In this document: positions 16,728-25,000 of the stretch, piece after piece
Numbering within the stretch: position 1 is the stretch's first letter
Layout: each line of letters begins with the position of its first letter
DNA from: an uncultured Lachnospiraceae bacterium
Lineage (GTDB): Bacteria; Bacillota; Clostridia; Lachnospirales; Lachnospiraceae
Length of the DNA: 36,624 bases
Direction of reading: 5' to 3'
NCBI GenBank assembly: GCA_937965795.1
Contig: CALCMD010000117.1
Span: forward strand, 1-36,624
Translations under genes and position numbers: made by a program
The notes under the pieces: model-generated
Seen by the model: the letters and a program-made list of their open reading frames with translations, nothing else
The model's database searches: none
What the model was told of the DNA's origin: nothing

Positions 16728-17670
16728 CGGTATTCTCCTTCTTTTCTTTGGCGGTATTTACCGTCTCCCGTATGATGTACTGGGGCGTATTGTTGATGCA
16801 GAGCATGATCTTTCCAAGATATTCTCCGATGATGCCAAGCACCAGCAGGACGAATCCGAAAAACAGAAGCATGGCGCACATGATCGAGGCCCATCCCATC
16901 TGGGAGCTGGGGGCGACGAGCTGCCGGATCAGAATCGCTATAAATCCAAGAAAGCCTCCGAAAGCAAAAAGGGAGCCGAGCAGAGAGGAGATTCTCAGCG
17001 GAACGACAGAGAAATTCCAGTAGGCCATCCAGAGCTTTACAAGTTTTCGGAAGGTATAGTTCGAAGAACCCTGCTCTCTCTGGTGGTGCTCGATCGTCAC
17101 ATCGGCAATATGATTGGTGACACGGTAAAAGATAGCGTCTATGTAAGGGTTATAGTTGGTATATTTTATGGCTTCATCCCGAACGAGACGGGTAATGACC
17201 CAGTAATTGCTGGAAACAATATTTTTGGGGCGTCCTAAAAGGATGCGGGAGGTCACTTTGTTAAATTTGCTGGAAAGATTTTTCAGAAAAGAATTTTTTC
17301 GTTTGGCATAGTTGCCGTATACCAGGTCATAGCCCTCTAAAATCTTGTCCAGAAGCTTGTACATCTGGGACGGATGCGTCTGCAAATCATCATCCATGCC
17401 CACGATGAGGTCGCCGTTTGTATAGTTCAGGGCAGCCATCAGCGCATTGTGCTGTCCAAAATTCCGTGCCAGGTCAATGCCCCGGACACAGGGGTATGTT
17501 TCCGAAAGTTCGCGGATTTTTGCGAAAGTGCCATCCTTTGAATCATCATTTACCAGAATGAATTCATAGGTATATTGCGGCATTTTCTGAAACTCCGCGA
17601 TCGTCAGCTCTACGACTTTGCCGATGGAGTCCTGAGAATTATAACAGGGAATCACAACAGATACTAACAT
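16720..17670 (-). CDS. polyprenyl-phosphate GT2 glycosyltransferase (ArnC/GtrB/CsbB type)
   Basis: This 316-residue enzyme transfers a sugar to undecaprenyl phosphate. The GT2 domain has VSVVIPCYNSQDSIGKVVE, LVNDDSKDGT and the metal site GMDDDLQTHP. Two C-terminal membrane helices follow (about 225-250 and 262-290), the standard layout of GtrB, ArnC and DPM1-like enzymes. Start 17670 was chosen because the family N-terminus begins there and CAGGAGA lies 9 bases upstream; a longer frame to 17772 would run through an inserted repeat element. It is the first gene of a four-gene overlapping operon with an ATP-grasp ligase and two half transporters. The 5' untranslated region consists largely of a 56-bp miniature element. 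Confidence 0.9.
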   Translation of the reverse strand: MLVSVVIPCYNSQDSIGKVVELTIAEFQKMPQYTYEFILVNDDSKDGTFAKIRELSETYPCVRGIDLARNFGQHNALMAALNYTNGDLIVGMDDDLQTHPSQMYKLLDKILEGYDLVYGNYAKRKNSFLKNLSSKFNKVTSRILLGRPKNIVSSNYWVITRLVRDEAIKYTNYNPYIDAIFYRVTNHIADVTIEHHQREQGSSNYTFRKLVKLWMAYWNFSVVPLRISSLLGSLFAFGGFLGFIAILIRQLVAPSSQMGWASIMCAMLLFFGFVLLVLGIIGEYLGKIMLCINNTPQYIIRETVNTAKEKKENTDA

Positions 17671-17693
17671 GATAAAAGTCTCCTGATTTTTTG

Positions 17694-17765
17694 AAAAAAG
17701 CGTAACTATTTTTTCATGGATTTTTACATCGTAACTGTGAAGGTACTGAACAGTTACAAAAAAGT
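17694..17765. mobile_element. 56-bp IS66-type miniature element with near-perfect 8-bp target duplication
   Basis: The element spans 17702-17757 and is inverted relative to the 134-bp copy at 11431. Read on the minus strand it opens GTAACTGTTCAGTACCTTCA, runs about 45 bases in register with the longer copy, then jumps to the common end AATAGTTAC. It is therefore an internal-deletion derivative. The flanks are AAAAAAGC at 17694-17701 and AAAAAAGT at 17758-17765, matching at 7 of 8 positions. It lies between the divergent GT2 operon and spoVAD. Confidence 0.82.
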
Positions 17766-17791
17766 ATAGCATAATTTTGTGGGACGGACAA
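17763..17791 (-). promoter_or_regulatory. sigma-A promoter of the GT2/ATP-grasp/flippase operon
   Basis: On the minus strand TTGTCC (17791-17786) and TATACT (17768-17763) are separated by 17 bases. The predicted start is near 17757, exactly at the edge of the 56-bp element. The transcript would begin with the element's GTAACTGT...ACAGTTAC hairpin. Confidence 0.7.
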
Positions 17792-17879
17792 CTGTTTTCA
17801 AACAGGCGGAGAGTGTATCTTTTTGAAAAAAACGGAAAGACTGTATAAAAAAGAAATGGTTCAGAAAGGTGAGAACGAC

Positions 17880-18890
17880 ATGGATCAGAAAATGGGACAG
17901 CAAAGCATACAGTTCGAGCGGGCGCCGCACATCATCAGCGCCGCATCGGTCGTGGGAAAGAAAGAGGGAGAAGGGCCGCTTGGAAAAAAATTTGACCTGG
18001 TCTGCGAGGACGCTATGTTTGGGGAGGATTCCTGGGAAAAGGCAGAAAGCACGCTGCAAAAAGAGGCTTTGCAGACAGCTCTGGGAAAGGCAAAACTTCT
18101 GCCGTCTGAGATTCGTTATCTTTTCGGCGGGGATCTTCTGGGACAGTTGATCGCTACCAGTTTTGGGGTGATGGATACGAATATTCCGCTGTTTGGACTG
18201 TACGGGGCATGTTCCACCTGCGGGGAATCTCTGGCTCTGGGGGCGATGGCGGTCAGCGCAGGGTATGCCGATCATGTAGCTGCGGTCACATCCAGCCACT
18301 TTGCCAGTGCGGAGAAGCAGTTTCGGTTCCCGCTGGAATATGGAAACCAGCGTCCCCTTGCCGCTACCTGGACGGTTACGGGAAGCGGAGCCTTTGTACT
18401 TGCCGCAAAGGGGGGACACGCCAGAATCACGGGGGTCACGCCCGGAAAAGTAGTGGATTACGGTGTGAAGGACTCCATGAATATGGGAGCCTGCATGGCG
18501 CCGGCGGCATGTGACACCATTTATCAGAATCTGATGGATTTTAACAGACAGCCGGAGGACTATGACCGGATCATTACCGGGGATCTGGGGTATGTAGGAC
18601 AGAGAATCCTTATGGATCTTTTGAAGGAAAAAGGATTTGACGTCAGCAGTGTTCATATGGACTGCGGCATCGAGATCTTTGATCAGGAGACGCAGGATAC
18701 CCATGCCGGGGGAAGCGGCTGCGGGTGTTCCGCAGTAACGCTGGCCTCGATGATTTTGCCGAAGGTCGAAAAAGGAAGCTGGAAGCGCATTCTTTTTGTT
18801 CCGACGGGCGCGTTGTTATCCACAGTCAGCTTCAACGAGGGACAGAGCGTGCCGGGAATCGCCCACGGGGTAGTAATCGAGCATTGTTAG
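17880..18890 (+). CDS. spoVAD: stage V sporulation protein AD (SpoVAD)
   Basis: SpoVAD is a thiolase-fold, dipicolinic-acid-binding part of the SpoVA channel that moves Ca-DPA into the forespore and out at germination. The 336-residue product has the family pattern: APHIISAASVVGKKEGEGPLG, CEDAMFGEDSWEKAES, LFGGDLLGQLIATSFG, the GACSTCGESLALGAM segment, and a C-terminal THAGGSGCGCSAVTLAS. Start ATG 17880 was chosen for AAAGGTGAG upstream and the family N-terminus; a TTG at 17823 is less likely. spoVAE follows, but spoVAC, normally directly upstream, is missing here. The upstream neighbour is divergent and separated by an inserted miniature element. Confidence 0.95.
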   Translation: MDQKMGQQSIQFERAPHIISAASVVGKKEGEGPLGKKFDLVCEDAMFGEDSWEKAESTLQKEALQTALGKAKLLPSEIRYLFGGDLLGQLIATSFGVMDTNIPLFGLYGACSTCGESLALGAMAVSAGYADHVAAVTSSHFASAEKQFRFPLEYGNQRPLAATWTVTGSGAFVLAAKGGHARITGVTPGKVVDYGVKDSMNMGACMAPAACDTIYQNLMDFNRQPEDYDRIITGDLGYVGQRILMDLLKEKGFDVSSVHMDCGIEIFDQETQDTHAGGSGCGCSAVTLASMILPKVEKGSWKRILFVPTGALLSTVSFNEGQSVPGIAHGVVIEHC

Positions 18891-18963
18891 AGAAATGAAA
18901 GTCTGGAAGCGGGCTTCCGGATTTACAGAGATGACGCATCAGGTGCGTCAGCAGGAGGAAAAA

Positions 18964-19320
18964 ATGGATTATGTTTATGCTTTTCTTGTAGGAGGAGCTA
19001 TCTGTGCCCTTGTACAGATACTCATGGAAAAAACAAAACTGATGCCAGGCAGGATTATGGTGATTCTGGTGTGCAGCGGAGCCGTTTTGGGGGCGCTGGG
19101 GTTGTATGAACCATTTAAGGAGTTTGCCGGGGCAGGCGCCAGCGTGCCGCTTCTTGGTTTTGGAAATACGCTCTGGCAGGGTGTGAAGGAGGCGATAGAG
19201 AAGGAAGGATTTCTGGGAATCTTTATGGGAGGTTTTACCGCCAGTGCGGTGGGAATCTCGGCGGCGCTGGTCTTTGGGTATCTGGCGAGCCTGATCTTCC
19301 AGCCGAAAATGAAAGAATAG
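18964..19320 (+). CDS. spoVAE: stage V sporulation protein AE (SpoVAE)
   Basis: This 118-residue, three- to four-helix membrane protein is the SpoVAE (AEB) subunit of the Ca-DPA channel in the inner spore membrane. Diagnostic stretches are YAFLVGGAICALVQILMEKT, LMPGRIMVILVCSGAVLGALG, and FMGGFTASAVGISAALVFGYL. ATG 18964 is preceded by GCAGGAGGAAAA; the frame is open back to 18895, but that start has no ribosome binding site. It lies 73 bases after spoVAD and both end at the terminator at 19326. Confidence 0.94.
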   Translation: MDYVYAFLVGGAICALVQILMEKTKLMPGRIMVILVCSGAVLGALGLYEPFKEFAGAGASVPLLGFGNTLWQGVKEAIEKEGFLGIFMGGFTASAVGISAALVFGYLASLIFQPKMKE

Positions 19321-19325
19321 AAATG

Positions 19326-19368
19326 AAAAATCCGGTCAGAAACCGTAAGGTCTGGCTGGATTTTTCTG
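19326..19368. terminator. terminator after spoVAE
   Basis: AAAAATCCgGTCAGA at 19326-19340 pairs with TCTGGCtGGATTTTT at 19351-19365 across a 10-base loop. A-rich and T-rich flanks let it work on either strand. Confidence 0.8.
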
Positions 19369-19382
19369 TGTAAAGTAGCGTC

Positions 19383-19411
19383 TTGATGTCGGGGAAAATT
19401 TTCTGTATACT
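19383..19411 (+). promoter_or_regulatory. sigma-A promoter of the AEC transporter gene
   Basis: TTGATG at 19383-19388 and TATACT at 19406-19411 are separated by 17 bases. It lies just after the spoVAE terminator and about 32 bases before the start of the transporter message. Confidence 0.7.
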
Positions 19412-19449
19412 ATATCCTATCAGGCAAAAAAAGGAGACGGAAGAGAACA

Positions 19450-20394
19450 ATGGAAAATTTAATATTCAGCTTAAATGCTACGCTGCCCATCTTTTTTACA
19501 ATGGTTCTGGGAGGGGTTTTCCGAAAAGCCGGGCTTATGGATGAAGCTTTTTTAAACAAGATGAATAAATTCGTGTTTCAGGCAGCGCTTCCGGTTCTGC
19601 TGTTTCAGGATCTGGCAACCGTGGATTTTATCCGGGTATGGGATACGAAATTTGTAGTATTCTGTTTTTTGGCAACCCTGATCAGCATTCTGGCAGTAAC
19701 AGGGGTTTCGTATTTTCTGAAAGACCGTTCCATTCAGGGGGAGTTTGTTCAGGCCGGGTATCGCAGCAGCGCCGCGATTATGGGGATTGCTTTCATTCAG
19801 AATATCTATGGGGATTCCGGAATGGCTCCGCTGATGATTATAGGTACGGTGCCGCTGTATAATATTATGGCGGTGGTGGTGCTTTCCGTGATGAAGCCGG
19901 AGCGGGAACCCGTCAGCAAAGAAATGGTTTGGAATACCTTAAAAGGAATTGTGACAAATCCGATTATTCTGGGCATTCTGGCAGGAATGGCATGGGCGCT
20001 TCTGGGGATTCCGATGCCGGCGCTTCTGGAGAAAACAGTAAAAAATGTAGGCGTTCTGGCCACGCCTTTAGGACTGATGGCGATAGGGGCTGCTTTTGAC
20101 AGAAAACAGGCGGGGGAACGGATGGGAGCGGCCCTGGCTGTGTCTTTTATCAAACTGGCAGCCCTGACAGCCGTATTTCTTCCGATTGCTGTACATATGG
20201 GTTTTACGGGAGATAAGCTGGTGGCGATTCTGGTGATGCTTGGCTCTGCCACGACGGTGAGCTGCTATATTATGGCGAAAAATATGGGGCATGACGGAGT
20301 TCTGACTTCCAGTGTGGTGATGCTTACCACGTTTTTCAGTGCATTTACGCTGACCGGATGGCTGTATCTTTTAAAGATGCTGGCGTTGATATAA
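19450..20394 (+). CDS. AEC (auxin efflux carrier) family transporter
   Basis: This 314-residue membrane protein has about ten hydrophobic helices in two five-helix halves, as in AEC permeases. Signatures include LPIFFTMVLGGVFRKAGLMDEAFLNKMNKFVFQAALPVLLF at the start of half one and the GLMAIGAAF plus ATTVSCYIMAKNMGHD region in half two. Characterised bacterial members move organic acids such as malate; the substrate here is unknown. The ribosome binding site is GGAGACGGAAG. glpK follows 36 bases later without its own visible promoter, so the pair is probably one transcript. Confidence 0.88.
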   Translation: MENLIFSLNATLPIFFTMVLGGVFRKAGLMDEAFLNKMNKFVFQAALPVLLFQDLATVDFIRVWDTKFVVFCFLATLISILAVTGVSYFLKDRSIQGEFVQAGYRSSAAIMGIAFIQNIYGDSGMAPLMIIGTVPLYNIMAVVVLSVMKPEREPVSKEMVWNTLKGIVTNPIILGILAGMAWALLGIPMPALLEKTVKNVGVLATPLGLMAIGAAFDRKQAGERMGAALAVSFIKLAALTAVFLPIAVHMGFTGDKLVAILVMLGSATTVSCYIMAKNMGHDGVLTSSVVMLTTFFSAFTLTGWLYLLKMLALI

Positions 20395-20430
20395 AATCGT
20401 CGGAAGGCGAAGAAAATAAGGAGGAATGGT

Positions 20431-21924
20431 ATGGGAAAATACATTATGGCATTGGATCAGGGGACGACCAGCTCCCGGTGTATTTTGTTTAATAAGCGGG
20501 GGGAAGCGTGCAGTGTGGCGCAAAAGGAGTTTGAACAGATCTTTCCGCAGCCGGGATGGGTGGAACACGACCCGATGGATATCTGGGCTTCTCAGATCGG
20601 CGTGGCGGCAGAGGCGATGAGTAAGCTTGGCGCCAGTGCGGAGGATATTGCGGCGATTGGAATCACGAATCAGAGAGAAACCACGATCGTATGGGAAAAA
20701 GCTACGGGAAAACCGGTTTATCCTGCGATCGTCTGGCAGTGCCGGAGAACGGCAGATATGGTGGATGCTTTGAAAGCGGAAGGCTTTGGAGAGACAATCC
20801 GGAAAAAGACAGGGCTGATACCGGATGCTTATTTTTCCGCCACAAAATTAAAATGGATTCTGGATCATGTGGACGGAGCGAGGGAACGGGCCCGAAAGGG
20901 AGAGCTTCTGTTCGGAACCGTGGATACCTGGCTGATCTGGAATCTGACGAATAAAAAGGCGCATGTGACGGATTATACCAATGCGTCCAGAACGATGCTT
21001 TTTGATATACATAAACAGGAGTGGGACAGGGAAATCCTGGAAAGGCTGGATATTCCGGAAGAAATGCTGCCGAAGGTCTGCCCGTCCAGCCAGGTTTACG
21101 GTTACACGGAGGAAAGCATTCTGGGAGCAGGAATCCCCATCGCCGGAGCGGCAGGAGATCAGCAGGCGGCGCTGTTTGGTCAGTGCTGTTTTGCGGAAGG
21201 GGAAGTAAAAAATACTTATGGAACCGGATGCTTTCTTCTGATGAATACGGGGAAGCGTGCTGTGGAGTCGAAAAACGGTCTGCTTACGACCATCGCCGCC
21301 AGTGCGAATGGAGAGATTCAGTATGCGCTTGAGGGAAGCGTATTTGTGGCGGGGGCGGTCATCCAATGGCTGCGTGATGAGCTGCGGATGATTAAGACAG
21401 CGGCGCAGACGGAGGAATACTGTCTGGCAGTGGAGGACGCCGGAGGAGTTTATGTAGTTCCGGCATTTACAGGACTTGGGGCGCCTTACTGGGACCCCTA
21501 TGCCAGAGGAACCATTGTGGGGCTGACACGGGGAACCAGCAAAGAGCACCTGATCCGGGCCTCCGTGGAATCCCTGGCTTACCAGGTGGCGGATGTGATC
21601 GAAGCGATGGAGAAGGATGCGGGGATTCGTTTAAAGACCCTGAAAGTAGACGGCGGCGCCTGTGCGAATAACTTTCTAATGCAGTTTCAGGCGGATATTC
21701 TGAATACGCAGGTGGCAAGGCCGGAATGTATCGAGACCACGGCGCTGGGGGCGGCATATCTGGCGGGGCTGGCGACAGGATACTGGAAAGATCCGAAGGA
21801 TGTGTGTGAAAACTGGGCTTTGCAGAGAACGTTTTCTCCGCAGATGGGGCCGGAGCAAAGAGAGAGGCTGCTTTTTGGATGGAAAAAGGCAGTGCGGCGC
21901 TCCTTTGGCTGGAGCAGACCGTGA
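20431..21924 (+). CDS. glpK: glycerol kinase
   Basis: GlpK phosphorylates glycerol to sn-glycerol-3-phosphate with ATP. The 497-residue length is standard for the family. FGGY-kinase landmarks are the N-terminal ALDQGTTSSRCILFN, ITNQRETTIVWEKATGKPVYPAIVWQ, the catalytic-region GAAGDQQAALFGQ, and the C-terminal LKVDGGACANNFLMQFQADI. The ribosome binding site is AAGGAGGAATGGT. glpF and glpD are not adjacent; the AEC transporter upstream is the only likely operon partner, which is unusual for glycerol use. No clear terminator was seen after the gene. Confidence 0.96.
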   Translation: MGKYIMALDQGTTSSRCILFNKRGEACSVAQKEFEQIFPQPGWVEHDPMDIWASQIGVAAEAMSKLGASAEDIAAIGITNQRETTIVWEKATGKPVYPAIVWQCRRTADMVDALKAEGFGETIRKKTGLIPDAYFSATKLKWILDHVDGARERARKGELLFGTVDTWLIWNLTNKKAHVTDYTNASRTMLFDIHKQEWDREILERLDIPEEMLPKVCPSSQVYGYTEESILGAGIPIAGAAGDQQAALFGQCCFAEGEVKNTYGTGCFLLMNTGKRAVESKNGLLTTIAASANGEIQYALEGSVFVAGAVIQWLRDELRMIKTAAQTEEYCLAVEDAGGVYVVPAFTGLGAPYWDPYARGTIVGLTRGTSKEHLIRASVESLAYQVADVIEAMEKDAGIRLKTLKVDGGACANNFLMQFQADILNTQVARPECIETTALGAAYLAGLATGYWKDPKDVCENWALQRTFSPQMGPEQRERLLFGWKKAVRRSFGWSRP

Positions 21925-21960
21925 AAGGGAGGAATTATAAAAAATAAGGGTTTCAAAGGC

Positions 21961-21989
21961 TGGCAATTATAAGGAAATCGTGATATAGT
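21961..21989 (+). promoter_or_regulatory. possible extended -10 promoter for the large surface protein
   Basis: TGATATAGT at 21981-21989 is an extended -10 (TATAGT at 21984-21989). The -35 at 21961-21966 (TGGCAA) is poor but correctly 17 bases away. It lies about 85 bases before the chosen start codon. Confidence 0.45.
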
Positions 21990-22075
21990 ATAACTATTAT
22001 GGAAAAAGTCTTTTCTGTATGAAGAGAAAGTGAAAAATGCAGAAACAATTGACAAAGAAAGAGAGGAAAAGAAAC

Positions 22076-25000
22076 ATGCGATTGGACATGAAAATGAGAA
22101 AGAAAATCATTTCTCTTGGCCTGGCGTTCGGCCTGGCAGCGACGTCCGTGCCGCTGTGGCAGATGCCAATTACGGCGCAGGCGGCAGAAGAAGTGGTAAT
22201 CGAGAGGACCGAGAGGGCGGCGGTTACGCTGGCTTCTGTCAGGGAGGAAGCCAGGGCGGTTTATGCAGCCAGCAAAAAGGCGCTGGATATTGATCTGTCA
22301 AAAGAGACTTTTAATGGAACAGGGGTGGATTACTCCGGCAATGCGGATTACATAAGCGTTCTGAATAACCTGCGTACAGGAAGTGATGATCAGACGGTTA
22401 TCATCCGGTTCAAGACTACGCAGACGGGCAGCGCTCTTCTGTTTGGAGCCGGTACCGGAGATAAGACAGACGGTACGGATATGGTTATCGGCCTGTTGAA
22501 CGGAAATGTTCGTATTGCTCCACGAAGTGATGTTTCCGGGCTGATCGGGACGTTTAGCAGCGCTACCCTGAATGATGGAAATTATCATACGATGGCGTTG
22601 AGTTTCCTGCCTTCGAAGGCGAAAACAGAGAATAATCTGCGTATCGTGATTGATGGCGGAACGGATATTTATGGAACAAATCAGTACGCATCCACATGGT
22701 ATCAGAGATTTGTACCTGGGTTTAACCAGCGCTCAGACGTTGCGTATTCTGCGCTGAAGATTGGAGCAAGCGGATTTAAAATTTCGGACAAAGAAGCAAT
22801 GGCGGCGCTGGAGGGAAGCGTTGATTTCGTGACCGTAATCAATAAAGCGTACACCGTGCAAGAACTTCAGCAAATTACGGCAAGCGACAGAGCAGAATAT
22901 GATAGTTTTGGCGTGATGACCGCGTCAGGAAGCAGGAATACCTGGCTGTTTACCGGAGGGACAGAAGGAGTGGCGGATTTTAAAACCAGCGGAACAACAC
23001 GTAATTTTGTCGGATTGTTTGAGGATAATCTGCGTGCGGGCGGAAGTTATGTGGAAAGAAGCCGTTTTGTTTTTAATACAGCAAAGAGGAATGCGGATGT
23101 AGCCACCGTTCTTGAAAAGTATGATACGATGATTGCACCGTACGGAACGAAAGCAGTAGGTATCATAGTAGGAGCTGCGGACTATACAAAAGGGACGGAT
23201 GGGATTCCTGCATTCAAGACGGCGCTGAAGGCTCTGGTAGACAGGATTTATGAGGATGATAAGATTCCGTTTATTATCACGCCTTATCCGTCGACGAGCG
23301 CCGGGGCGGCCGGACAGATCGCCGCATATGTAGAAGCAATCAACGAGGTTTCGGCGAAACGTACCAGAGTCGTGAATATTTCCGGGCTTGCTTCCGATCT
23401 TGTACAGGCAGACGGAAGCCTGAGTCCAGCAGGGCATCAGACCGTGGCCAATCAGGTGAAATCTACACTTGGAATCGGCGGAGCTACCAATTTTAATTTC
23501 CAGCTTCAGGGAGGTTCTTATGTAGTAGGGAAGAAAGCGGATGCAGCGGCCGCAGTAGAGGTGACCGCAGGAACGGATAGCGTACAGGTGCAGGTGGAGC
23601 CGTCCTCGATTAGCGGAAGCAGTGCGAAGCTTTCTTATGTGCTGACTGATACGAAGGGGCAGAAAATTTCAGGCTCCGTAGCTGCGGGACAGACAGCGTT
23701 TTCCATCAGCGGCCTGAAACAGGGTGAAGCCTATGTTCTGGATGTGTGTGATGAGAGCCGGGGAGAGGTAAAAGAAGCTTATCAGCCGGTCAGCATCACT
23801 GTGCTTGATGGAGAAAAAGGCGTGAGCCAGGAACACAGAGATGGAAATGTTTCTGTAAATGAAAAGATTCAGAAGCTTCTGACGAGTGAAAAGCCAGTAA
23901 CGTATTTGTTTATGGGTGACAGTATTACGCATGGTATTGTGACACAGGGATATGACAATGTACCGCAGATGTTTGCGAAATATCTGGATGAGATTGGAAG
24001 GACAGATGATGTGGTGCTGAATACCGGAGTATCGAATGCCACAATTGCCACAACATTGGCGCAGATAAACACACGTCTGGAACAGCATAATCCAGATGTG
24101 GTTATGATCATGCTTGGGACGAACGATACTTCTGTGAGGGGTGAGAATACGGTAGCGGCAAACGGAAACGCATCCACAAATGGTATCACGGTAGAGCAGT
24201 TTAAAGATCGCTATAAAGAACTGGTAAGAAAGATTCATGAAAACAATGCGGAAAGCAGCGTTGTACTCCGTGTTCCATGTGAAATGATTGGAGACAGTGC
24301 GCATAGCGGATATGAAGCAAAATTTGAGGCTATTTATGACGTGGCAAGTGAAATGAGGGAAGAGATTCCAGGATTGAATATTGTGGTTGTAAATCACAGA
24401 CAGGAGTGGCTGGATTACAGGAATAATGTGAGAAACGACAATATTTCAAGAACGGGCGCCTATGGATGGCTGGTAGATAACGTACATCCGAATGGAAGAG
24501 GCAATATGAGCATGTTCCAGCAGATCATTAAAGAGCTGGGGATGTATGTACCAACTTCTGAGCTGGCAAATTATGAGTATGCCCTGGCGGACTGGACAGG
24601 AACTTCTGGTATTGCTGCTGAGGTGACACGCAGAGAAGCCCGCGCTTCTTTTGACATGAGCGCTTTATCAGGTTATACGAACGGACTAAAGAATGTGACG
24701 CTGACACTTACGGCTGACGGGGTAAGCGTTTCCAGAACGGCAGAATATGCAGAGAACGGAACAGTTTCTGTGGACGGACTGGACGCCGGAAAGACCTATA
24801 CGGCGACGGTGACCGGAAAAGACGCAGTGGACAGCAAGGAGATTACTTTTAATACAACGCTTACACAGGATTCGAACCTGTCAGCGACAGAAGCTGAGAA
24901 AAAGGAGCTGGCTGACAGCATCGCAGAGGCGAAAACCTTTGACACATCCGCTTATCCGGAGGAAGTACGTAAAGCATATGAAGCAGAGATCCAGAGGATT

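Noticed and set aside
17671..17772. N-terminal extension of the polyprenyl-phosphate glycosyltransferase to 17772
   Set aside because: The extra 34 residues are encoded by an inserted miniature element and the promoter region, while a good ribosome binding site precedes 17670.
20848..21549. 233-codon open frame antisense to glpK
   Set aside because: It lies inside a standard-length glycerol kinase gene and has no recognisable protein features.
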